A stretch of 9,169 bases of DNA from CAYNLG01 sp964397995. Its GTDB lineage: Bacteria; Planctomycetota; Phycisphaerae; FEN-1346. The notes below the pieces were generated by a model. It saw nothing but the letters and a program-made list of their open reading frames with translations. It made no database searches and had not been told where the DNA came from. How positions within the stretch are numbered: position 1 is the stretch's first letter; every line of letters starts with the position of its first letter. Shown piece by piece: positions 1-6,410 of the stretch. Position numbers and translations under genes: made by a program. The DNA lies in contig CAYNLG010000107.1 in assembly GCA_964397995.1 (NCBI GenBank), positions 1 to 9,169 on the forward strand, read 5' to 3'.

Positions 1-1209
1 CTTGCCGCTGATGAAGGGCGTCCCGTAGGCGAGGGCCACGTCGTAGCACGCCTTGGCCGCCAACACGAGCGACCCGAGGCGGTCGGGCTTGTCGCAGTTG
101 CCCCAGCAGAAGTTGTCGAGCAGGGCGATCCGGTCCGGTCGCGCCCCCACCGCCACGCAGTTGCGGACGGCTTCGTCGATGCCGGCGGCGGCCAGGGCGT
201 AGGGGTCGACGTCGCCGTACTTCGGGTTCATGCCGCACGCCACCGCCAGACCCTTCGTCGAGCCCAGCAGGGGCGTGATGACGCAGGCGTCGCCGGGGCC
301 GTCTTCGCGCGGCCCGACGAACGGCTTGACGACCGTCTGGCCCTGGACCTCGTGGTCGTACTGGCGGACGACCCACTCCTTGGAGCAGACGTTCCACGCC
401 CCCAGGATCGCGAGCAGGTCTTCGGTCCAGTCCGCGCGGGCGGGCAGGTCCAGCGGCCGGTTGCCCTTCGGGGGCGGTGCCCAGACGGCCTCTCGCTCGA
501 CGCGCGGCGGACCGGCGTAGAGGAACTCGAGGTCCAGGTCGCCGACCAGGTGGCCCTCGTAGTGGAGCCGCAGGCGGCCGGAATCGGTGAAGTCGCCGAT
601 GACGGTGGCCTCGACATCTTCGGAGGCGAACAGAGCGAGCAGCGCGTCGACCTTGTCGGGCTCGGCCGCCAGGACCATGCGTTCCTGGGCCTCGCTGATC
701 CAGATTTCGGTGTAGGTAAGGCCCTGGTACTTGAGGGGGACGCGGTCGAGATGGACCTCGGCGCCGAGGTCCTCGGCGAGTTCGCCGACGGCGCTCGAGA
801 GGCCCCCGGCCCCGCAGTCCTGGATGGCGGTGTAGAGGCCGCGGTCGCGGGCTTCGATCAGGGTATCGACCATCTTCTTCTCGACGATCGGGTTGCCGAT
901 CTGGACGGCGTGGCCGAATTCCTCGCCGGTGGCGTGGGTGAGCTCGGCGCTGGAAAAGGTGGCGCCGTGGATGCCGTCGCGCCCGGTGCGGCCGCCCACC
1001 AGCACGATGGCGTGGCCGGGCTTCTGGTGCTTGAAGGCGGCCGCACGCGGGATGAGGCCCACGTTGCCGCAGTAGACCAGCGGGTTGCCGAGGTAACGGG
1101 GGTCGAAGTAGAGGGCGCCGTTGGCGGTGGGGATGCCCATGCGGTTGCCGTAGTCGCGGACGCCGGCGACGACGCCGCGCATCACCCGCCGCGGGTGGAG
1201 GACATCGGG
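1..1209 (-). CDS. purL: PurL, continuation in a second frame (partial, runs off left edge)
   Basis: From about 1209 downward another minus-strand frame is open to base 1 and continues PurL without any stop. Early residues read LHPRRVMRGVVAGVRDYGNR, then MGIPTANGALYFDPRYLGNP, a typical AIRS-type PurL segment. Further on come VLVGGRTGRDGIHGATFSS (the GGRTGRDGIHGA motif), QDCGAGGLSSAVGELAEDLG and ISEAQERMVLA, all classic PurL signatures. Near the left edge the second half begins (a KEWVVRQYDHEVQG-like stretch, then WGNCDKPDRLGSL). The first ATG in this frame is at 1182, inside the conserved domain, so it is not a natural start. The stretch is a continuation of the 1182-2162 reading frame, not a separate gene. 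Conservation is intact throughout, so any disruption must be recent or a sequencing/assembly error. The C-terminus lies outside the window, so a glutaminase domain cannot be assessed. Confidence 0.88.
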
Positions 1210-2162
1210 CGCGCCCCGAGGCCTGTGCCCAGCGGGTCGCGGATGACGCCGCCGATGCCGGTGGCGGCCCCACCGTAGGGCTCCAGGGCGGACGGGTGGT
1301 TGTGCGTCTCGACCTTGAAGCAGACGCACCAGTCGCCGTCGAACTCGACGACGCCGGAGCCGTCGGCGAAGACCGAGACGCACCACGGCCGGTCCAGGTC
1401 GCGCGTCACCCGGAAGACCGTGGACTTCAGCAGGTTGTCGATCCGCTCCTCGCCGAAGCGGATGCGGCCGCGCAGCGTCTTGTGGACGCAGTGCTCGGAC
1501 CAGGTCTGGGCGAAGGTCTCGAGTTCCAGGTCGGTCGGGTCGCGGCCCAGGGCGGTGAAGTGGTCCTGGACGGCCCGCATCTCGGCAAGCGAGAGGAAGA
1601 GGCCGCCCTGGCGGCTCAAGCGCTCCAGGTCCGCGTCGGCGGCGTCGCGGAGGTCTACCGTGACGCGGTGGAAGGGCGGCGCCGGGGCCTCCGGGAAGAC
1701 CTCGCCGGCGGCGCGGCTGAAGGCGACGTCCTCGACGCAGTCGTTGGCCAGCACCGCGGCCGCGATGGTCTCCAGGTCGGCCCGCGACGGGTCGCCCTCG
1801 AAGACGTACTCGCGGGCCGTGGCCACCCGCCGGGCCGTCAGGCCCATGTCCGCGATCGCCCCGCGCGTGCTCTCGGCCACCGGGTCCATGACGCCGGGCT
1901 TGCGGCGGACGACAACGGCACGGCCCTCGGCGCCGCCGGGCGGCGGGTCGATGCGGTAGGTCTCGACCACCGGGTCGGCGAGCAGCTCGCGGGCGATTCG
2001 CTCGACCTCGGCGTCCGGTTCGTCGGTCTCGAGGTGGAACAGGCGGGCCGTGCGCACGCCGGTGACGGACGCGATGCCGAGGTCCGCAACCTGGGCCAGA
2101 ACGTCGGCGGCATGGGAGTCGCGCGTGCCGGGGCGGGGGGCGACTTCGATGGTTCGGATCAT
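1182..2162 (-). CDS. purL: Phosphoribosylformylglycinamidine synthase (PurL), N-terminal part, ends at a frameshift
   Basis: This is the first 326 codons of FGAM synthase, which converts FGAR to FGAM with ATP and glutamine-derived ammonia (step 4 of purine synthesis, cytoplasm). Residues 1-75 and about 80-150 each resemble a PurS unit (a basic strand, then a helix, then a DPVVE- or NDCVEDV-type end), so two PurS-like modules appear fused ahead of the catalytic part. Residues 220-229 (TWSEHCVHKT) hold the catalytic-type His224. Residues 283-305 carry the conserved KVETHNHPSALEPYGGAATG ATP-binding stretch. Homology stops after LGTGLGARP (residue 319), followed by seven unrelated residues and a TGA. 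The ATG at 2162 overlaps the tyrA stop (ATGA), with GGAGG 13 bases upstream (2176-2180), so translation is probably coupled to tyrA. A larger ORF in this frame reaching to 3293 is only a shadow over tyrA. Function is certain; whether the break is real is not. Confidence 0.9.
   Translation of the reverse strand: MIRTIEVAPRPGTRDSHAADVLAQVADLGIASVTGVRTARLFHLETDEPDAEVERIARELLADPVVETYRIDPPPGGAEGRAVVVRRKPGVMDPVAESTRGAIADMGLTARRVATAREYVFEGDPSRADLETIAAAVLANDCVEDVAFSRAAGEVFPEAPAPPFHRVTVDLRDAADADLERLSRQGGLFLSLAEMRAVQDHFTALGRDPTDLELETFAQTWSEHCVHKTLRGRIRFGEERIDNLLKSTVFRVTRDLDRPWCVSVFADGSGVVEFDGDWCVCFKVETHNHPSALEPYGGAATGIGGVIRDPLGTGLGARPMSSTRGG
1196..1214 (-). other. purL frame break / probable internal deletion junction
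   Basis: Here the N-terminal purL frame (…GLGARP) and the C-terminal frame (DVLHPRR…) meet in different phases. The phase change means 3n+1 bases are missing relative to an intact gene. From memory of long PurL proteins, about 20-25 residues, including an NTDVFCF-like stretch, normally lie between GLGAKP and LHPRRV, so 70 or 73 missing bases would fit. No slippery heptamer is present, so programmed frameshifting is unlikely. It may be a genuine deletion or a collapsed assembly. Confidence 0.7.
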
Positions 2163-3046
2163 GACGGGGCGGGAGCCTCCGGGTCGGGGGCGGGCGGCGC
2201 GTCGGCCAGGCGGCGGTCGCGGCGGGTCTTGGCGTCGGCCAGCAGGCGCTCGACGCGGTCGGCGTCGCCGGCCTCCAGAGCCTCGCGGAAGGTCGCGAGC
2301 AGGAACTCGGCCCGTTTCAGGGCCATGGCCACCTCGTCGGCGTTGTCGCCCAGGATGTCGCGCCACAGGCCCGGGTCGCCGCTGGCGACGCGGGTCGTGT
2401 CGGTCCAGCCGGGGCCGGCCAGCGGCTCGGCTTCCTCCGAGAGGGCTAGGACGAGGACGGCGGCGGCGACGTGCGGCAAGTGGCTGACCTCGGCCAGCAG
2501 GCGGTCGTGTTCGCCGGGGTCGAGGCGGCGGACGGTCATGCCGACGCCCTCCCACAGGTCGGCGATGCGGCGCACGGCGTCCGCTGGCGCGTCCGGGCCG
2601 GGCGTGACGATGCAGAGGCGGCCCTGGAAGAGGCCCGGCCGGGCGGCCGCCACGCCCCGCTGTTCGCTCCCCGCGATCGGATGGCTCCCGATGAACGTGA
2701 CGCCGTCGGGGAGCAGGGCGGGGAGATCGCGGCAGACGTTGGCCTTGGTGCTGCCGACGTCGGTGACGAGGGCGCCGCCGCCGAGGGCCTGGGCGGCGCG
2801 GCCGAGAAGGGGCCGGAAGAGGCTGACGGGGGTCGCGAGCACCACGAGGTCGCTGCCCGTGACGCCCTCGACGACGTCGCGGGTGGCGTGGTCGCAGGCG
2901 CCGCAGTCGAGGGCGGCGTCGAGGCTGGCCTTGCGGTGGCCGACACCGACGACGCGCCCGGCCAGGCCGCGCGCCTTCAGCTCCAGCCCGAGGCTGCCGC
3001 CGATCAGGCCGACGCCGACGATGGTCGCTTGTCGCCAGGTGGGCAT
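2159..3046 (-). CDS. tyrA: Prephenate (or arogenate) dehydrogenase, TyrA family
   Basis: This 295-residue NAD(P)-dependent dehydrogenase oxidatively decarboxylates prephenate to 4-hydroxyphenylpyruvate (or arogenate to tyrosine) in tyrosine synthesis. The N-terminal Rossmann motif is VGVGLIGGSLG (residues 10-20), followed by VVLATPV (68-74) and TDVGSTK (95-101). The TyrA signature IGSHPIAGSEQRG (119-131) follows. SHLPH (188-192) carries the family's conserved histidine, and DTTRVASGDPGLWRDIL lies in the helical dimerisation domain. There is no chorismate mutase or ACT domain, and the tail is Pro/Ala-rich. I chose the ATG at 3046 because the Rossmann strand starts a few residues later; the 76-residue in-frame extension upstream is low-complexity and crosses the promoter. 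The leader has no Shine-Dalgarno. The gene is first in a two-gene unit with purL (4-base overlap). Prephenate versus arogenate specificity cannot be read from the sequence. Confidence 0.93.
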   Translation of the reverse strand: MPTWRQATIVGVGLIGGSLGLELKARGLAGRVVGVGHRKASLDAALDCGACDHATRDVVEGVTGSDLVVLATPVSLFRPLLGRAAQALGGGALVTDVGSTKANVCRDLPALLPDGVTFIGSHPIAGSEQRGVAAARPGLFQGRLCIVTPGPDAPADAVRRIADLWEGVGMTVRRLDPGEHDRLLAEVSHLPHVAAAVLVLALSEEAEPLAGPGWTDTTRVASGDPGLWRDILGDNADEVAMALKRAEFLLATFREALEAGDADRVERLLADAKTRRDRRLADAPPAPDPEAPAPS

Positions 3047-3095
3047 GCGTGGTTGCCGAGGCCGGGGGTTCGCGGGTGCGTGGCCGACGAAGGGC

Positions 3096-3124
3096 ACTAT
3101 AGGGCCGCGGGCCAGAGGGGGCAA
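3096..3124 (-). promoter_or_regulatory. Sigma70-type promoter for tyrA-purL
   Basis: On the minus strand, TTGCCC (3124-3119, 4 of 6 to TTGACA) is followed by a 17-base spacer and TATAGT (3101-3096, 5 of 6 to TATAAT). The predicted start of transcription is near 3089, giving a leader of about 43 bases before the tyrA ATG. The spacing is ideal, and the A/T-rich box stands out in very GC-rich DNA. Promoter consensus in this lineage is not known to me. Confidence 0.5.
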
Positions 3125-3133
3125 CGGTTTTTG

Positions 3134-3163
3134 CTGGCAGGGGGCCGCACGCGGTGCTAAACT
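3134..3163 (+). promoter_or_regulatory. Candidate promoter for the kinase-accA operon
   Basis: On the plus strand, CTGGCA (3134-3139, 4 of 6 to TTGACA) is followed by an 18-base spacer and TAAACT (3158-3163, 4 of 6 to TATAAT), with an extended -10 TGC directly before it (3155-3157). Transcription would begin near 3170. The upstream ATG at 3154 would then lie outside the transcript, which supports 3277 as the kinase start. It sits back to back with the tyrA promoter, with 9 bases between the two -35 boxes. The match is weaker than for the tyrA promoter. Confidence 0.35.
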
Positions 3164-3219
3164 CCCTCTCTTGCCGCGCCGGGGACGCGGCCACGCATGG
3201 GGGCCAAGGGACGAGAGAG

Positions 3220-3267
3220 CGGGGGCGGGCGCCCCCGACGGGCCGACGCCGGCGTGCCGGCGTGCCG
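3220..3267 (+). repeat. Hairpin and short tandem repeat in the kinase leader
   Basis: Positions 3220-3237 form a perfect 7-base-pair stem (CGGGGGC / GCCCCCG) with a 4-base loop. Positions 3248-3263 hold two tandem copies of GCCGGCGT, followed by a partial third copy (GCCG, to 3267). Both lie between the candidate transcription start and the kinase ATG. No run of T follows the hairpin, so it is not an intrinsic terminator. In such GC-rich DNA the hairpin could be chance; a role in limiting ribosome access is speculation. Confidence 0.35.
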
Positions 3268-3276
3268 AAGCCAATC

Positions 3277-4128
3277 ATGCCGGAAACCATCAACGGATTT
3301 CAGGTTCTCCGTAAGGTCGCGGAGAGCAATACGGCGGAGATCTTCCACGTGTTGCGGCTGGTGGGGCGCGGCCGGGGGGGCGAGTACGCGCTCAAGGTGC
3401 TGCGCGAGGAGTACGCCGACGACCACGTCGAGCGCAGCCACCTGCAGACCGAGTTCGACTCGTGCCAGGGCCTCAAGCACCCGAACCTGGTCACGGTCCA
3501 CGACCTGCAGCTCGACACCGACCGGCCGTACCTCGTCATGGAGTACATCAACGGGTGGAGCCTGCGGGACTACCTCGCCCACGGCCACCCCACGGGGCGG
3601 ACCACCGTCAAGTGGCTGGCCCAGGTGGCCGACGGCCTGGAGTACTTCCACAACCACGGATACGTCCACCGCGACGTGAAGCCCCAGAACATCTGCATCG
3701 GCCGCGACCAGGTGGTCCGGGTCATCGACTTCGCCCTGGCGCTGAGCATCCGGCCGGGGTTCGGGCGGCGGCTGCTGCGGAAACTGGTGGACCGGCGCCG
3801 GCCCGGGACGCGGTCGTACATGGCCCCGGAGCAGATTCTCAGCAAACGCATCACCGGCCAGGCCGACGTCTACAGCCTCGGCGTGACCATCTTCGAGACG
3901 ATGACCGGCCGCCTGCCGTACTCCGCCGAGACGCCCCAGGGCCTGATGAAGCAGCACCTGCGGGCGCCGATCCCGTCGATGCGGCCGCTGCGGGGCGACA
4001 CCCCGGCCGTCCTCGACGACCTGGTCCAGGGCATGCTGGAGAAGGACCCCCTTGACCGGCCGCGCGGCATGGAGTATGTCAGCATGAAGTTGCGGGAGGC
4101 GGCCAAGGCCTTTCCGCGGGGGCAGTAG
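3277..4128 (+). CDS. Minimal soluble Ser/Thr protein kinase (Hanks type, atypical)
   Basis: This 283-residue protein is essentially only a protein kinase domain, with no membrane segment or sensor domain, so it should act in the cytoplasm. The visible core is YALKVL (catalytic-type Lys40), a probable alphaC Glu59, VMEYINGWSLRDYL (hinge), HRDVKPQN (131-138; Asp133, Asn138), DFA (151-153), YMAPEQ (181-186), DVYSLGV (197-203) and DRPR (260-263). Two points are unusual: the glycine-rich loop (about residues 13-24, KVAESNTAEIFH) has no glycine, and DFG is replaced by DFA. The metal-binding Asp is kept, so activity is plausible. The activation segment is long and strongly basic (RRLLRKLVDRRR). I chose the ATG at 3277 because NGFQVLRKV starts the fold; no Shine-Dalgarno precedes it, and an in-frame GTG at 3262 is an alternative. 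accA follows after 25 bases. The substrate is unknown. Confidence 0.9.
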   Translation: MPETINGFQVLRKVAESNTAEIFHVLRLVGRGRGGEYALKVLREEYADDHVERSHLQTEFDSCQGLKHPNLVTVHDLQLDTDRPYLVMEYINGWSLRDYLAHGHPTGRTTVKWLAQVADGLEYFHNHGYVHRDVKPQNICIGRDQVVRVIDFALALSIRPGFGRRLLRKLVDRRRPGTRSYMAPEQILSKRITGQADVYSLGVTIFETMTGRLPYSAETPQGLMKQHLRAPIPSMRPLRGDTPAVLDDLVQGMLEKDPLDRPRGMEYVSMKLREAAKAFPRGQ

Positions 4129-4153
4129 GCCCCGGGGGCCGGGGAGAGGGCGT

Positions 4154-5155
4154 ATGGCGCGTGTCTGCCTGGAGTTCGAGAAGCCGTTCGCGCGGCTCGA
4201 GGAGCAAATCCACGACCTTGAGGCGGAGCAGACGGCGCGCGGCGTGGACCTGAGCGCCGAGATCCGCGACATCCGCAAGACCCTCGTCGCCATGATCCGC
4301 AAGAAGTACGACGCCCTGACCCCCTGGGAGGTGGTCCAGGTCGCCCGCCACCCCGACCGGCCGCAGACCACCGACTACCTCCAGGCCTTCGTCCAGGACT
4401 TCCGGGAACTGCACGGCGACCGGCACTTCCGCGACGACCGGGCCGTGGTGTGCGGGTTCGGGCGGGTGGGCGGCGAGCGGGTCATGATCCTCGGCCACCG
4501 CAAGGGCCGCGACACCCGCGAGAAGGTCGCCTGCTTCTTCGGCTGCGCCCACCCCGAGGGCTACCGCAAGGCCTTTCGGTGCATGAAGCTGGCCGAGAAG
4601 TTCCGGCTGCCCATCGTCGCGTTCATCGATACCCAGGGGGCGTACCCGGGGATCGGGGCGGAGGAGCGCGGCATCGCGGAGTCGATCGCCGTGAACCTGC
4701 GCGAGATGGCCCGGCTCCGCGTCCCCATCGTCGGGACCATCATCGGCGAGGGCGCGAGCGGCGGCTACCTGGGCATCGGCGTGGCCGACCGGCTGCTCAT
4801 GCTCCAGTACGCGTACTGTTCGGTGATCACGCCGGAGGGGTGCGCGGCCATTCTGTGGCGGACGGCGGAGAAGGCGGAGCAGGCGGCGGCGGCGCTGAAG
4901 CTGACGGCGCCGGACCTGAGGGAGTTGGGCGTCATCGACGACGTCGTGCCGGAGCCCCTGGGGGCCGCCCACCGGAACCCCCGCGAGATGATGATCGCCC
5001 TGGAACGCCGCATCGGCCGCCACCTCCGCGACCTGAAGCGGCTGAGCCTCGACGACCTCCTGGCCGCCCGGTATGAGAAGCTGCGAGGGATCGGGCAGGT
5101 GGTCGAGGCGAGCGCCGGGGTGCCGACGGCCGGGCCCGCAGCCGCCGGGACGTGA
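4154..5155 (+). CDS. accA: Acetyl-CoA carboxylase carboxyltransferase subunit alpha
   Basis: This 333-residue protein is the alpha half of the carboxyltransferase that, with AccD, moves CO2 from biotin to acetyl-CoA to make malonyl-CoA for fatty acid synthesis. Its length is close to the usual ~320 residues. The N-terminal region starts LEFEKPFARLEEQI and runs on through ARHPDRPQTTDYL. The crotonase-like core has GHRKGRDTREKV (114-125), FIDTQGAYPGIGAEERG (157-173), GEGASGGYLGIG (198-209), YCSVITPEGCAAILW (221-235) and EPLGAAHRNP (267-276). The usual FIDTPGAYPG has Gln for Pro here, and the usual GEGGSGG has Ala for the first extra Gly; the second Gly pair is kept. GGGGAG (4141-4146) gives a Shine-Dalgarno 7 bases before the ATG. 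accD is not in the window. The gene lies between the kinase and the thioredoxin-like gene with gaps of 25 and 26 bases, so co-transcription is likely. Confidence 0.97.
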   Translation: MARVCLEFEKPFARLEEQIHDLEAEQTARGVDLSAEIRDIRKTLVAMIRKKYDALTPWEVVQVARHPDRPQTTDYLQAFVQDFRELHGDRHFRDDRAVVCGFGRVGGERVMILGHRKGRDTREKVACFFGCAHPEGYRKAFRCMKLAEKFRLPIVAFIDTQGAYPGIGAEERGIAESIAVNLREMARLRVPIVGTIIGEGASGGYLGIGVADRLLMLQYAYCSVITPEGCAAILWRTAEKAEQAAAALKLTAPDLRELGVIDDVVPEPLGAAHRNPREMMIALERRIGRHLRDLKRLSLDDLLAARYEKLRGIGQVVEASAGVPTAGPAAAGT

Positions 5156-5181
5156 GACCCCTCTTTGGGATGTGATTTGCC

Positions 5182-6162
5182 ATGCCGCAGCGCGTGCCGG
5201 TTCGTGTGATGCTTGGGGCCGCCCTTGCCGCGGCGGGAGTCGTGACCTGCATGGTCGTGCCCGCGGCCCGCGCCGCCGACGCGACGGCCGAGGCCCCCGC
5301 GCCGGAGCGCCTGGACTGGCGCCCGTCGATTGACGCGGCCATGGCCGAGGCGAAGGAGAGCGGTCGGCTGCCGCTTGTCTACTTCCATGCCGACTGGTGC
5401 CAGCCGTGCCGCTGGATGCGCGGAGGGGCGTTCGGGCTCCCGAAGATGGTCGCGTACCTGGAGCGGTACTTCGCCCCGGTCAAGATCGACGACACGAAGG
5501 GCGCGTCGGCGGTCAGCCAAGCGTACGGGGTGCGGCTGTATCCGACGGTGGTGGTGCTGGATGTCGCGGGCAAGGTGCTGCACGTCATGGCCGGGCCGCG
5601 CACCCCGCCCGCGTTTCATGCCGAACTGGAGCGGGTGCGGGCGCTGCCGGCGCTGAAGGCGGCGGCGCGGCTCGCACCGGATGACGTGGAAGCGAACTTC
5701 CAGGTGGCGGCGGCGCTGGCGGACCTGAAGCACCTGGAGGCGGCGGCGCCGTACCTGGAGAAGGTCGTCGCGCTCGACCCGAAAGGCAGGAAGGGCCGCC
5801 TGGAACAGGCGACGCTGCTCCTGGCGGTCGTGCCGCTGGAGGGCGGCGACGCCGACGCGGCCCTCGAGAAGCTGGACGCGTGGCTTGCGCGGTTCGCCGA
5901 GTCGGCGTACGTGCCCAAGGCGATGTACCTGCAGGGAACGGTGCTCTTTCGGGACCTGCGGCTGAAGGCGGCGCGGGAGGTCTTCGACGCCCTGCGCGAG
6001 CGGTTCCCGACGCACGAGAAGGCCTACGAGGCCGACAAGGCCATCGAGGCGATCGACGAGCGGCTCCGCGTCGGGGGCCAGGCGTGGGACAAGGCCAAGG
6101 ATGGGCTCCCGCCGGCGCCGAAGGAGCCGGCGCCCGAGCCGACGCCGCAGCCCAAGGGGTGA
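5182..6162 (+). CDS. Exported thioredoxin-fold protein with TPR-like C-terminal region
   Basis: This 326-residue protein has an N-terminal export signal: basic start, hydrophobic stretch at about residues 9-27, and A-R-A at 29-31, suggesting cleavage after residue 31. It lacks a lipobox cysteine, so it should be periplasmic or otherwise outside the cytoplasmic membrane. Residues ~45-150 form a thioredoxin-like domain with the redox motif WCQPC (72-76) and the usual cis-proline in RLYPTVVVLD (Pro121), resembling the thioredoxin_7/DUF255-like group that begins with a SIDAAMAEAKESGRLPLVYFHADWC-type lead-in. Residues ~168-300 are helical and TPR-like (repeated Ala/Leu-rich hairpins such as LEAAAPYLEKVVALDP). 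Residues 309-326 are a Pro/Glu/Lys tail. A thiol-disulfide reductase or folding role is inferred from the motif; the partner is unknown. It follows accA by 26 bases with only a weak ribosome site. Confidence 0.85.
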   Translation: MPQRVPVRVMLGAALAAAGVVTCMVVPAARAADATAEAPAPERLDWRPSIDAAMAEAKESGRLPLVYFHADWCQPCRWMRGGAFGLPKMVAYLERYFAPVKIDDTKGASAVSQAYGVRLYPTVVVLDVAGKVLHVMAGPRTPPAFHAELERVRALPALKAAARLAPDDVEANFQVAAALADLKHLEAAAPYLEKVVALDPKGRKGRLEQATLLLAVVPLEGGDADAALEKLDAWLARFAESAYVPKAMYLQGTVLFRDLRLKAAREVFDALRERFPTHEKAYEADKAIEAIDERLRVGGQAWDKAKDGLPPAPKEPAPEPTPQPKG

Positions 6163-6180
6163 ACGTGCGAGGAGGCGGGC

Positions 6181-6408
6181 ATGTGGCAAGAGCATATAGC
6201 ACTTGATGCGATGGTGCTGGCCGGCAAGCCGATTGTCAAGGGCACGCGCCTCTCGGTCGAGTTCGTGACCGATCTGCTGGCGAAGGGCTGGACCGAGGCG
6301 CAGGTGGTCGAGGCGTACCCGCAGCTGACGCCCGAGGCTATCCGGGCGTGCTTGGCGTACGCCCATGAGGCGCTTCAGGATCAGAAGGTGTACCCGGTCG
6401 GGTCCTGA
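6181..6408 (+). CDS. DUF433-family antitoxin
   Basis: This 75-residue protein matches the DUF433 pattern: GKPIVKGTRLSVEFV (15-29), LLAKGWTEAQVVEAYPQLT (32-50) and AIRACLAYAHEAL (53-65). Such proteins have a small winged-helix-like fold and typically act as VapB-like antitoxins or repressors of a downstream PIN-like (often DUF5615) toxin. AGGAGG at 6170-6175, five bases before the ATG, is the best Shine-Dalgarno in the window. The opening codons include ATA and CTT, unusual next to the GC-ending codons of its neighbours, hinting at horizontal acquisition. It follows the thioredoxin-like gene by 18 bases and may be read from the operon. The expected toxin gene is missing except for a short remnant just downstream, so this may be an orphan antitoxin. 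Confidence 0.88.
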   Translation: MWQEHIALDAMVLAGKPIVKGTRLSVEFVTDLLAKGWTEAQVVEAYPQLTPEAIRACLAYAHEALQDQKVYPVGS

Positions 6409-6410
6409 TC

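Noticed and set aside
1196..1214. Programmed -1 frameshift in purL
   Set aside because: A -1 shift would join the frames, but there is no X-XXY-YYZ slippery run or obvious downstream structure, and a conserved segment still seems to be missing, so deletion or error fits better.
3135..3160. Sigma54-type (-24/-12) promoter using the TGGCAG at 3135
   Set aside because: No GC dinucleotide of a TTGC-like box falls at the required 10-base distance; the sigma70-like reading is better.
1296..3314. 672-residue plus-strand open frame opposite tyrA and purL
   Set aside because: Low-complexity Arg/Ala/Gly composition with no recognisable motif; it is the antisense shadow of two well-conserved genes in GC-rich DNA.
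4126..4150. Hairpin GGCC…GGCC between kinase and accA as a terminator
   Set aside because: The stem is only 4-5 bases with a tight loop, no T-run follows, and it overlaps the accA Shine-Dalgarno.
3157..4371. 404-residue minus-strand open frame opposite the kinase
   Set aside because: No motifs, and it spans the kinase gene, the promoter region and the accA start; the plus-strand kinase motifs are unmistakable.
4765..6366. 533-residue minus-strand open frame opposite accA, the thioredoxin-like gene and the antitoxin
   Set aside because: It crosses three real genes and their boundaries and has only Arg/Leu/Gly-rich content; it is a shadow.
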